From assembly GCA_034008185.1 (NCBI GenBank), contig CM067083.1, positions 119,992,837 to 120,056,836 of the forward strand: a stretch of 64,000 bases of DNA, read 5' to 3'. The translations under genes and the position numbers were made by a program. Source of the DNA: Gorsachius magnificus (taxonomy: Eukaryota; Chordata; Aves; Pelecaniformes; Ardeidae). Shown in pieces: positions 37,571-47,670 of the stretch. Numbering within the stretch: the stretch's first letter is position 1; every line of letters begins with the position of its first letter. Below the pieces are notes generated by a model. The model was given only the letters and a program-made list of their open reading frames with translations, was not told the origin of the DNA and did no database searches.

Positions 37571-37977
37571 CAGGTGTGAAGGGACCCATGCAGTTGTGTG
37601 AAGAGAAGGTAAAAGAGCATTCTTAAAGCCAGAAGGAAACCAGTGCTGTCCTCCAGTAAGTGTGTCCTTGTCGCTAGCGGCAAAGCCAGGCACACCCTAC
37701 CCATGCAAAACGAAAAGGTTGTTCAGCCAGCAAGGTTGCACCCTGTTCAATCAGCAGCGTATCAAAAGGAAAATGGAATTTTTTAATGCAGAAAGCTCTC
37801 CGGACCTCTTCTTGCTGTCAGGAAATGTAAGGAAGGGTGTGAATGCACAGTCTAATACAGAATTTCCTATTCTCGTCCTGATTCCCAACACCTTTTGGCA
37901 AAAGGCAGAGTTAAGATTATAAACTGGGACACACCAAAACTCTACGCTGTCTTGAGCAACTGTGCAGCTGCAGCTGA

Positions 37978-38036
37978 CTTGCACTAGTGTGAATACACCT
38001 TGTACAACTCACATTGATTTCATTGTGGCTACTCAG
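37978..38036. repeat. Possible old amniote palindromic repeat relic
   Basis: CTTGCACTAGTGTGAATACA, then TGTACAACTCACATTGATTT, then CATTGTGGCTACTC, resembles the old repeat pattern CACTGGTGTAAAT...GTAACTCCCATTGACTTCAATGG. It is the same family type as suggested at 13735. Confidence 0.35.
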
Positions 38037-38214
38037 GAAAATAAATTAACTAGGCATAAGATGCAAGATCTGGTTACCAAAATGCATGATTTTTGCTCCA
38101 GCATGCTATAGAAAGAGCTACAGAAGGTTATTTACAACTATGCATTATTTCTAATCTTAAGCTATACTATCTTTGAAATTTTAGAAGCTATGTAGGACTA
38201 GATCCAGAATTATG

Positions 38215-38799
38215 TGGGCATCTAGGGAAGCGATCGTGCCCCTGTACTCGGCACTGTTCAGGCCGCACCTCAAATACTGTGTTCAGTTTTGGGCCCCTCA
38301 CTACAAGAAGGACAGTGAGGTGATGGAACGTGTCTGGAGGAGAGCAACAAAGCTGGTGAGGGGTCTGGAGCACAAGTTTTACGAGGAGTGGCTGAGGGAA
38401 CTGGGGTTGTTTAGTCTGGAGAAGAGGAGGCTGAGGGGAGACCTGATCGCCCTCTACAACTGCCTGACAGGAGGGGGGAGTGAGGTGGGGGTCGGCCTCT
38501 TCTCCCTGGTAACAGGCAATAGGACAAGGGGAAATGGCCTCAAGTTGCACCAAGGCAGATTTAGGTTGGACATTAGGAAAAATTTTTTCACTGAAAGGGT
38601 TGTCAAGCACTGGAATGGGCTGCCCAGGAAGGTGGTCGAGTCCCCATCCCTGGAGGTATTTAAAAGAAGGGTAGATGAGGTGCTTAGGGACAGGGTTTAG
38701 TGGTGGGATGGCAGGGTTAGGTTGATGTTTGGACTTGATGATCTTAAAGGTCTTTTCCAACCTAAACGAGTCTATGATTCTGTGATTCTATGATTCTAT
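38215..38799 (+). repeat. CR1 LINE, 5'-truncated, with open ORF2 end
   Basis: Sense CR1 of about 585 bases. A frame of 162 codons (38212-38700) runs without a stop through the ORF2 C-terminus: [80 protein letters not shown], then [19 protein letters not shown]. It ends with mixed octamers (TCTATGATTCTGTGATTCTA). The tail block (GGTTAGGTTGATGTTTGGAC) groups it with 16650 and 24608. The intact frame suggests a fairly young insertion, but the copy lacks endonuclease and catalytic RT parts and is not active. Confidence 0.95.
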
Positions 38800-41090
38800 C
38801 TAATTTCTATTTAGATCCCAAATGATACCACTAGAGCTCAATGCCTGGACGCTACTAAGGTATGAGCCGTAGTATTATTAATTCCACAGTAACAAATGGT
38901 AGTGTTAATGTTATTTCATTATGGTGCAATCTTTACCCCTAGTCATCCTAGACCATTTTTTCAGGTAGTGGAGAGAAGCTGGCAATGCCCAATTTACCTT
39001 ATGCTAAAGCAGATACCTAAATTAGGTAGAAAATTCCTTCCAGAAGTGATTGCTTTTTTCCACGGGGTATACAAGCAGCCTGGAATCACCAACTCAGCTG
39101 TGCCCACCTTCCAGACATCAAAAATTAGCATTGTTAACTTCACATAGCCTGTTCACTCCTGCCATCTTCACTCTCAGAGGAGTTGGCCTGGGCTTTGGTA
39201 GGCGCCCAAGAAATTAAGACAAGTCTCATGGGGGAGGACTGGAGGACCTGCTACTGAAACAAAGCTCAGTGACAGCACAGGCAATAAATTAAGCTACAGG
39301 ACAAGAGGGAACCAATATTGAAGTATTAAACTTGCTGGGCTTACCTTCAGTAATGAACAAAAATTTTGCTTTTCTGCAATAGTCTTGCGTGAGGGATTTC
39401 TATCAGAAGTTACATTATTTTAACAACTTCAGTAAACCAGTATGATCCCGAATGGAAACTCTTATTTATGTTTAAGTAGGCTAATAGGATTATGTCAAAA
39501 GTAACTATAAAACTGTTTTTGTAACAGTTGTAATGTAAAAATCCATCCCCTAGCACCTTAAGTTAAGGTAGAATAAAGTGTAAGAAAAGTCCACAGCTCA
39601 ATTTTTTAAAGAGTGGGGGGTTTTTTTGGTGTTGGTACTGCTGTACCTTGCCAACTCATTGCATCCATTTTCTCCCTTTGATTTATTTCTTCACATCCCT
39701 CCTTCTAGAAGGAGCAACGCTCTCTGATCAAATGTAAGCAGTAGCCTCAAGCTGGGCACCTTCCTGGGCTCTCCAGCCTGCCCCGGGGGAGAAACAGGCA
39801 CGTCAGCATAATTCATCTCACCTAAAAAAATCAGCATTTGATTCAAGGCTGCAGCCCAGTCTCTCTGCACGGACTTGGGTGTAGCAGAGATCTAGATGCC
39901 TACAGTGTATAAAGCTGGTGAGACGAATCCCATCGTAGGCATCCGGACTGGAGTCCAGCTCAGCCTTTAAATGGATGTGGCTATTCCATACCTCGATGTG
40001 TTTAAAACTTCCCCATTTTCATGGGAATGCTGTGTTTGCTCCCAAATTGGGTTAGCAGAGCTTCTTCTCTAAAACCATTGGAAGCGCCTGGGCCCAACTA
40101 GACACTTCTGTAGATAAGCCTCAGCCTAACATTTCCAGTTTCATGCCAGCCTAGGATAGAAAAACTGTCTTTGGAGGAACAACAGTATCTTTAAATAGCT
40201 CCAAACCCAAAAGTGATGCAAAAGGCTCCCAGAGGTATGTTTGTGTAAATGTAAGCATATGTTTCTGCATTTGCTTTTATATTAATATTATTTTAGTATC
40301 TATTTTATTGTTAGCATTTGACAGGACTTAACCATATACTGGTAGTACACATTACAGTCCTTGCCCAGGAATTGTTCCCAAACATAGCGATAACGCTCTT
40401 CCAGCACTTGATGCATCAGAAATATATATCCATTTGCCTTCATGGGAATATAAGGCAAAGCATATTAAATCAATAGCTATGCTGAGGGGTTTATTTTTCC
40501 GTTAAGTCTCCAAAATAAAACTGACAAACTGATTCAATGGATCACATCTTGCAGTTTCCAAAGTCTGTTTTACAGGCTAGTCCATGATATTAATCAAATG
40601 CTGAGCCAGAGGAAAACATTGATCAAACTCTTTAAGTTCATAGAGAATAACAGAGTCAGACCCTTTGGTGGAGTAAGATGGAATAATTCAGTATCTCTAT
40701 GCCTCAGTTGATACTGGCTGAATGTCTAGTCCATAGGCTTTGCACCAACAGCTCTTTGAAAAAAAATCTGTGTGTTAGATACCATGCATTATTCACATAA
40801 TAGTAAAAGATTTAGGCAGCGAGTTCTTGGCAGCAGGGATTTCCAGAGCTGTCTACAACAGGCTGTGTGAATATGTAACTTCCACAAACTGGAGGAGAAA
40901 CAGGTTTTCCCACCCCCCAAAAGGGTCGCTTTTGCTGAAGGCACAAGTCCCTGCACCTGTTTTCCGTTGTGTGCTCAGCGTGATGTGCTCATCGCTGACC
41001 GTAAGAACATGCTGCCGAGCTCCTCAGAGCGAAACCGCACGTCAGAGCTGCAGCCGGGAAGGAATTTCCCAGAGGTCTCAATGTTGGGGC
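38800..41090. other. Unique non-coding interval
   Basis: No gene or recognised repeat in about 2.3 kb. Mostly AT-rich. Confidence 0.4.
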
Positions 41091-41125
41091 TTTTTTTTTT
41101 TTTTTTATATATATATATATATATT
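41091..41125. repeat. T16 plus (AT)n microsatellite
   Basis: Sixteen T bases followed directly by about nine AT units. Confidence 0.95.
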
Positions 41126-41252
41126 CATTTGTGGTAGGTGGCACACTCTACTTCTAGGATCACCTGAAAGTTTGCCGATCTCACCAACTCACAAGCACCC
41201 ATGTCTGCAGTGTCGAGATTTATATAGAAAAAAAATAAAGAAAAAGAAAAAA

Positions 41253-42058
41253 ACCAGGGAGAGGAACCTGATGAAGTTCAACAAGGGCAAGTGTTGAGTG
41301 CTGCACCTGGGGAGGCTGGACCCCATGCACCAGTACAGGCTGGGGGCTGATCTGCTGGAAAGCAGCTCTGCCAAGACGGACCCGGGAGTCCTGGTGGACG
41401 ACAAGCTGACCGTGAGCCAGCAGGGTGCCCTTGTTGCCAAGAAGGCCAATGGTATCCTGGGGTGCATTAAGAGGATTGTGGCCAGCAAGGCGAGGGAGGT
41501 TCTCCTCCCCCTCTACTCTGCCCTGGGGAGACCCCACCTGGAGCACTGCGTCCAGCTCTGGGCTCCCCTGTTCAAGAAGGATGAGGAACTCCTGGAGAGA
41601 GTCCAGAGGAGGGCAACAAGGATGATGAGGGAACTGGAGCATCTCCCCTACAAGGAAAGGCTGAGGGAGCTGGGCTTGTTTAGCCTGAAGAAGAGAAGAC
41701 TGAGGGGGGACCTCATCAACACATACAAATATCTTAAGGGTGGTTGTCACAAGGATGGAGCCAGACTCTTTGCAGTGGTGCCCAGCAACAGGACAAGGGG
41801 CAATGGGCACAAACTGAAGCAGAAGAGGTTTCATTTGAATATGAGGAAGAACTTCTTGACTTTGAGGGTGACAGAGCCCTGGCACAGGCTGCTCAGGGAG
41901 GCTGTGGAGTCTCCTTCTCTGGAGATATTCAAAGCCCACCTGGACGACGTCCTGTGTAACATGCTCTAGGAGAACCTGCTTTAGCAGGGGGGTTGGACTG
42001 GATCATCTCCGGAGGTCCCTTCCAACCCTAGCCATTCTGTGATTCTGTGATTCTGTGA
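41253..42058 (+). repeat. CR1 LINE, longest copy in the window, 5'-truncated
   Basis: Sense CR1 of about 800 bases. It enters at CAGGGAGAGGAACCTGATGA, follows the CACCAGTACAGGCTGGGGGC and GAAGGCCAATGGTATCCTGG blocks, and ends with three ATTCTGTG octamers (42034-42058). Its 5' junction lies next to an A-rich stretch (41227-41256). The 3' tail (GAGAACCTGCTTTAGCAGGG) groups it with 36352 and 50908. Confidence 0.97.
41298..41969 (+). pseudogene. CR1 ORF2 C-terminal remnant (open for 224 codons)
   Basis: Inside the CR1 copy, one frame stays open from just after a TGA (41295-41297) to the TAG at 41967-41969. It encodes the part of CR1 ORF2 C-terminal to the reverse transcriptase core. Visible landmarks are [60 protein letters not shown] and [20 protein letters not shown]. 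There is no catalytic YADD-type motif, endonuclease or start codon of the full ORF, because the 5' part is missing. The TGA replaces a sense codon of the family and marks decay. It is not a functional gene. Confidence 0.9.
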
Positions 42059-42261
42059 CACTTATAGCCCAAGAGCAAAACTGGCAATCCAGAAGCCCAG
42101 ATTTCCTCCTGATCCTGACTTCTTTCTCTTTCCTGTCTTTGCCTCTTTCTATAAGCCCTGTGCTTTGCTATGGAACTTGCAGCAGACACTGCCCGTGAGT
42201 ACCTCACCTGGGGAGATGACTTTTATATATAGGGCTTATATATAAGCAAGCAGGTCGGGTC

Positions 42262-42340
42262 TAAGATCCAGCTAGTCCATCTTGCCTCTGACAGTGGCCA
42301 GCAGTGGATGCCTGGCATAAGCCCTGATATTTCCCCAGGA
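42262..42340. repeat. Possible old sauropsid repeat relic
   Basis: The text GATCCAGCTAGTCCATCTTG, then CCTCTGACAGTGGCCAGCAG and TGGATGCCTGG, resembles a repeat known from turtles and birds that carries AGCCCAGTATCCTGTCTCCG followed by ACAGTGGCCAATGCCAGATG. Family and strand are not certain. Confidence 0.4.
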
Positions 42341-44775
42341 TATCGCAGCTCAGGACTGGTGGGTTGGGACATTTTATTGTAAGGGTGGATGTGGACCATG
42401 AGAGTCCACATAAGCCAGGAACAAAAAAATTTGGATTGCATCCTTTCATGCCAGGTTACTATTTAACTCTGAGCTAACCACTTCAAATCTGTCATAACTC
42501 CCCAGCCACCTTTAGCATTGTGGCAATGCAAAATAGTTGTAAAAGTTAGAAAAAAAGGAACTGCTGCTTCATGAACTCATCGGAACTTGTCCTGCTGCAG
42601 GTGCTGGCTGGGACCTGGCAGCAGGTGCATGGGGACAGGGGCGGCGCGGGGGACAGCAGCAGGGTAGGACAGGCTCCTTCTCACCTCGGTCCGACGTTAC
42701 CTTTCAGGATGCCTGCAGCCTCACGTGCAAAACCAAATCAATTACTGCTTCAAAAGTGTCCTGCCCATAGTTTTACGTAAGCTGTTGCTTATTCTCCTCT
42801 TATCTCAGCACAATAAGATACATTCAGCACAATAATTAGGAAGACAGATTCCCCTTATAAACATTTTCTGCTCTTGTGTATACTTTTTCCATTTTTGAGC
42901 CCTGTGGGACCATTAGCATCAGACCAGTAAATCTTCAAGATCTATTCCCCATATGAGCACGATTCTCTGTAGTTTGCCAGGTTACAAGAAATATAATTAA
43001 GACTCCCTCACCTGACAGATTAATGAGTTCAATGGCAAAGGCCAGATAGCAGTAAATTAAACACCTAACCACTGCGATCTCTGCACATAATATAATCATG
43101 GAATAGCGTATCTTTTGTAACAACCTTGGCTGTTTCAACACATAAATTCTTTATAATATATCAGTTTTATGGTACTTTTTTATTGTACCTTGGTATAAAT
43201 ATTTATACTCATAGCTTGCCCTGCCAGTAAATATTTAGCATTTTGTTCTAAACAGTGACAGCCCCGGGTTCATACACACAAAATGCCGCATGGATTTGTC
43301 ACGTGAAACCATTTAATGAGCCACCGAGAATGTGCATTTGGCCATAATCACCTTTTAGAAGAACTAACAAATGCTCAACAAGCTGCTTGTTAAATCCTGC
43401 GCGCCCCCAGACTCGAAAGACAGAGCTCCCGATGTGGTGAAAGCAGACACATCCGTCCAAGGCCAGCATGTTTGATTAGCTTAGATTAACACACACTTGT
43501 GGGGGAGAGGAAAAAAAAAAGAACCTGACAGAAAAACCAGATCTCTGCTAAAGTGCTTAATCCTGTTTCAACAAGAAGGAATGGGATTATGTGATTTTAG
43601 ATGCAAATTTAAAGAAAAAAATATCAAGTCATTTTGTACTTGCAAAGAGGTTTTATCCTATTGATGCCATTTGAATTCCTGTCTTTGTAGGAATTCAGAA
43701 GAAAACAGGATTATTCCTTAATTTTTATCATAGCGATGCCAAAAAAACCCAAGTTAAGGCATGAGCTGATTTCTCACATAACTTGAAGTTCCCCAGTATC
43801 TTACCATTTAGGTGTAAAATGAGATGCAACAAGCTGTTTCAGTGGATGAGCATCAGCAAAGCTGCATGGTATGACTATAATAAAAAAAAAAAAAAAAAAA
43901 CAACTCGCTTGCAACACAGCTTTTCAGTCCTCATCTTTTACAGCTGCCCAAAGAGCCCTCAGGCCGGTCAGGCTTTGTGTGGGCAAGCTCTCCGCAAACA
44001 CATACTCTAGCAACTCATTAGCTACCTCAATTTCCTTGGGGTGGGATTCATCTCACCTAATTAGCCATGGCCACACCAGTGGTCTGTGCAGAGCCCGTCT
44101 CTCTCGGGCTCTCCTCCAGCCAGTGAAGAGCTGGACACCTCCCGAGAATGATTTGTTTTGCCCAAAGATGGAGTGAATGGCCCCAAGAAGGTGCCTCCAT
44201 CTCCCTTGGGTCGTTAGCGGAAGGCCGAATGACGGGTATAGATTAGACACCTAAGTTTTAGACAGCTAAAGTTAGGTGAGAGAAACCCTACCCTGCGAGT
44301 GGGACCTGATCCCACTTCCCCGCACGGCCACATTGTTCTGCTCAACAAAAGGGTCTTTCTTTGGGGTCAGGCTCAGGATGAACGTCCCAATGAAGGGAGG
44401 CCAGGAGCACTTCCACTGGAAATTATTTACAGGAAAAAGACCTTTTCCAGTCTTTTCACAAGAAAAAGTTGCCTTTGAACTTCTCGAAAAAACCCAAACT
44501 CAAGCACAGCATTTGATTTCCCTTCTGCTCAGAGCCAGGTAGCTCAGAGTATGCCCCAAGAGCTCTATGTGAAAAATGTTATTTGGTGTTCCTCCAGATA
44601 CAAAGCTTAGTGGTTTACTAAGGTTATCATGCATGCGATGACAGCGTGTGTTGGGTAAACACACAGTAAAGCAGTTCTTCTGACCCTGCTGATACTTCTA
44701 CCATTAATCACTGAATTAAAAGAGAGTAACTCTACTAAAAAGCAGGAGAGTTGCACTTGTGTCACCCAGGCTAAC
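42341..44775. other. Unique interval
   Basis: No supported gene. It contains a 19-base A run (43882-43900). The part from 43080 to 43410 is AT-rich with a CACGTG E-box and several TAAT motifs and could be a conserved non-coding element, but nothing in a single sequence can show that. Confidence 0.4.
43882..43900. repeat. Poly(A) run, 19 bases
   Basis: Nineteen consecutive A bases after TATAAT. No retrocopy body is recognised upstream. Confidence 0.95.
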
Positions 44776-45402
44776 ATAGAATCATGGAACGGTTTGGGTT
44801 GGAAGATCATCTAGTCCAACCCCCTGCCATGGGCACAACGTCTTCTACTAGATCAGGTTGCTCAAAGCCCTGCCCAACTTGACCTTGAACACTTTCAATG
44901 ATGGGGCATCCACAGCTTGTCTAGGCAACTTGTTTCATTGTCGCAATGCCCTCATCAAAAAAAAAAAAAAATTCCTTATATCTAGTGTGAATCTATCTTC
45001 TTTAAGTTTAAAACCATTGCCCCTTGTCCTATCACTACAGGCCTTACTAAAAAGTCTGTCTCCCTCTTTCTTATAAGCCCCCTTTAAGTATTGAACGGCC
45101 GCAATAAGGTGTCCCCAGAGCCTTCTCTTCTCCAGGTGGAACAACCACAACTCTTTCAGCCTCTCCTTATAGGAGAGGTGTTCCAGCCCTCTGATCATTT
45201 TTGCGGCCTCCTCTGGACCCACTCCAACAGTTCTGTGTCTTTCTCATACTGAGGACCCAGAGCTGGACTCTGTACTCCAGGTGGGGTCTCATGAGAGTGG
45301 AGTGGAGGGGCACAATCCCCTCCCTTGACCTGCTGGCCACACTGCTTTTTATGCAGCCCGGGACATGGTTGGCTTTCTGTGCTGTGTGCATGCACTGCCA
45401 GT
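44776..45402 (-). repeat. CR1 LINE, 5'-truncated, with internal A15 run
   Basis: Antisense CR1 of about 630 bases. It begins with the octamer remnant CATAGAATCATGGAACGG, then GGGTTGGAAGATCATCTAGT. The ORF2 C-terminus on the minus strand ([39 protein letters not shown]) is split between frames near 45170-45220. An A15 run at 44957-44971 has expanded inside the segment that normally reads AAGAATTTCTTCC. The 5' end stops at CACTGCCAGTTCAT, where a microsatellite takes over. Confidence 0.95.
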
Positions 45403-45403
45403 T

Positions 45404-45458
45404 CATATCATATCACATATCATATCATATCATATCATATCATATATCATATCATATC
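45404..45458. repeat. (CATAT)n-type microsatellite
   Basis: About 55 bases of CATAT units with occasional CA insertions. It lies exactly where the CR1 sequence would read CTCATGTCGAG, so it may have grown from that CR1 segment. Confidence 0.95.
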
Positions 45459-45946
45459 CTCAGGTGTTATCAACATAACACCTCTGCAGCCCAAACTAAA
45501 TTCAGGTTAACCCTAGTACAGCAGGCAGAAGAGCCACCCCAGCAGTTAAAATGACTAAAATAAAACCCCAAACCAGCTAGCAAAAATTACAAGTCAGAGC
45601 TACAAAGCTGAACAATGCAGTCAATAACCTTCATACCTGAATTATCCATCCCAGTTTAATTCAATATAGGAAACTTTGTTTCCTCTCATGGACACGTGAG
45701 TAATGTCATTAAGTACTCATCAGCTTTGGCCACTTTCTGCCCTGTGATGGCCACACCTTTGCAGCAGGAGAAATAAATGAAACTTGATTTGCAAAGCTTA
45801 TTTGCACTTATTTGCAAAAGCACTTTGGGATAGTGCCAGGGGAGAGGGGCAATTAAAGCACGTGTGACCATTTTTTGTGTGTGTTTTTTGCCATTTGGGA
45901 CATGAATTTCAGAAATGGTGTGTTGAGGTAGAGGGCTGTTACCACC
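45459..45946. other. Unique interval
   Basis: No gene or recognised repeat. Confidence 0.4.
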
Positions 45947-46963
45947 ATGGTTCCTGTAAAGCACTGCAGAAATGCTTTGCAGGAATGTGATGGTGTGGGA
46001 AGTAGATGGCTCGGGGTTGAATCCCCTCTGGTTCAGCGATGGATGTGCCCCCATTCCCTGCACACCGAGGCACCGTGCAGCCTCCCAGATGCTTGCAGCA
46101 CCCTTTCAGCTCTTATCGCTGCTTCACTGAACCCCGGGACCCCCCTGGAGGTGTTTAGGTGCCTGCTGAGGTTGTCTAGCATAGAACACCACCTGGCTCC
46201 CCTTGATGCCCCTTGGGGTAGTGCCCTACCTCCTTCAATGCTAGGTCCTGAGGCCACCTCGAGGGAAGTGGGCTCCTGTCCCCAGTGCCGTGAGGAGCTC
46301 ATTAACCACGAGATGAACCATCTCTGCTGGAGCCCTCCAGAGCCAGGAACCACTGAGCTGCAGCTCAGAAGCTGTAAATGGCCGGAGGGGGTGAAAGGGT
46401 CCCCAAAGCCCTGGGAAGGGGGGAGAGGAGAGAAAAGCAAAACTGGAAGAGAAACGCAGTGTGTGCGGGAGGCTTGGGATTGGGTATGGGCAAGCGAGCA
46501 GGTCTCCAGAGAAACCCCTAAGGCAGGCAGTGCTGGTGGGATGGGAGCACCCGACAGCCTGGGGGTGCTCCTGGGGCAGCGGCAGTGCAGTGCTCCGATG
46601 CGCCTCCCCAGGGGGGTGGCAGGAGGGATGCATCCAGAGGGGTTCACAGACCCCATGCCATATCTCAGGGTGCTCCCTCAAAGACACGGCAGCAGCGTGC
46701 TCATCGGCACCAGCAACTGCTTTCTGTGTCAAGCAGTTGGAAAAGGATTGGGCTATCATGAGGAAAGGCCAGCGTGGCCACCAGACAGGACAGCACTGCT
46801 GCACCGCATCCCTCATCTGCACCCATGCCCTGTGGAATACACTGTGAGCATTCCCTTGGCACAAAGTACATTGGACTCCCCCCCACCCCTTCCTAAACAA
46901 GCAGGGAAGAATTTTATTGCCACAAGTCACGTTTCTAAGGCTGACTTCAAAAAGAGCTGCTAG
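45947..46963 (+). CDS. Unrecognised 338-codon open frame (doubtful gene)
   Basis: The frame begins with ATG in the ideal vertebrate initiation context ACCACCATGG (45941-45950) and runs to TAG at 46961-46963. I do not recognise the product. It is rich in Pro, Ser, Gly and Leu, with a short CPQC...HEMNH cluster near residue 110 whose spacing does not match a classic zinc finger. There is no signal peptide or membrane segment. A 309-codon minus frame (46241-47170, non-ATG start) and a 207-codon minus frame (46033-46656) overlap it, so the whole block is poor in stop codons, as GC-rich DNA tends to be. No poly(A) signal follows closely. It is the longest non-CR1 frame in the window. It may be a chance frame, part of a non-coding transcript, or a lineage-specific gene. 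Confidence 0.2.
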   Translation: MVPVKHCRNALQECDGVGSRWLGVESPLVQRWMCPHSLHTEAPCSLPDACSTLSALIAASLNPGTPLEVFRCLLRLSSIEHHLAPLDAPWGSALPPSMLGPEATSREVGSCPQCREELINHEMNHLCWSPPEPGTTELQLRSCKWPEGVKGSPKPWEGGRGEKSKTGRETQCVREAWDWVWASEQVSRETPKAGSAGGMGAPDSLGVLLGQRQCSAPMRLPRGVAGGMHPEGFTDPMPYLRVLPQRHGSSVLIGTSNCFLCQAVGKGLGYHEERPAWPPDRTALLHRIPHLHPCPVEYTVSIPLAQSTLDSPPPLPKQAGKNFIATSHVSKADFKKSC

Positions 46964-47244
46964 AATAGCAAAGAGTGACCAGCAGGATTTTAATAGTCCC
47001 GCAAAACCAGGAGGTGATGGAGGGTAAGAAGCCCAGATGATCCCACTCTTTGGGGAGCGGGATTTATTCAGCATTTTGCTGAGTTCTTGTGAAACAAAAC
47101 CAACCGATCCCCGGACAGGGGTGTAAGGGCTGGCCTCTCCAGCAGCTCCTGGATGAGACAAACGCTGCAAACCCCAGAGCAGCTCAGGTTGTGTTTTTCT
47201 CCCCTTTGGTGCCGGGATGTTGGCAGGTTGCAGTACAGGGAGTA

Positions 47245-47265
47245 GGGGGGGGGGGGGGGGGGGGG
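47245..47265. repeat. Poly(G) run, 21 bases
   Basis: Twenty-one consecutive G bases, directly upstream of the CpG-rich patch. It is the longest G/C run in the window. Confidence 0.95.
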
Positions 47266-47279
47266 AGAGAAGGACGTGT

Positions 47280-47527
47280 GAGACTGAAGGGGCCTGTTTT
47301 GGCTACGTCCGCGTGGGCGTACGGCGGCGACCGTCGGTTTCGGTTTGTGTGAGCCTGTGTGAGCGTGGAGCCCTGCTTGCGTAGCGGCTGCGCCCGAGCG
47401 TGGGTGGCACAGAGTGCCTGTGTGTGACAGACGGTGTGGGTTTGGGGCTGCGCCGCTGCCGTATGGCCGAGCACGTCCCGTAAATGCTTCTACTGTTAGA
47501 GGGAACCATTTCATAACAACAAGAAAA

Positions 47528-47587
<60 letters not shown>

Positions 47588-47670
47588 ACAACAACAATAC
47601 GTGTTGTCTGTTGGGGCGGGAGGCTGCAGGCGGCCCGGGCAGCTCCCCAGCCCGGTCCATGCTGCGGCAG
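47280..47670. promoter_or_regulatory. CpG-rich patch (small CpG-island-like segment)
   Basis: CpG dinucleotides are dense at 47305-47480 (for example CGTACGGCGGCGACCGTCGG) and again at 47615-47655 (GGCGGCCCGGGC). Most of the window is CpG-poor, as is usual for methylated vertebrate DNA. An ATT microsatellite splits the patch. It could mark a promoter for an unseen transcript, but no TATA box or clear first exon is visible. Confidence 0.35.
47528..47584. repeat. (ATT)19 microsatellite
   Basis: About 57 bases of perfect ATT units following GAAAAT. Confidence 0.97.

Larger units (their letters stand above)
36699..38214. other. Unique interval
   Basis: No gene. It contains the octamer-motif cluster (37481-37570) and a short old repeat relic (37978-38036). 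Confidence 0.4.

Noticed and set aside
43080..43410. Candidate conserved developmental enhancer (CACGTG plus TAAT motifs)
   Set aside because: Such motifs are common in AT-rich DNA, and a single sequence gives no evidence of conservation.
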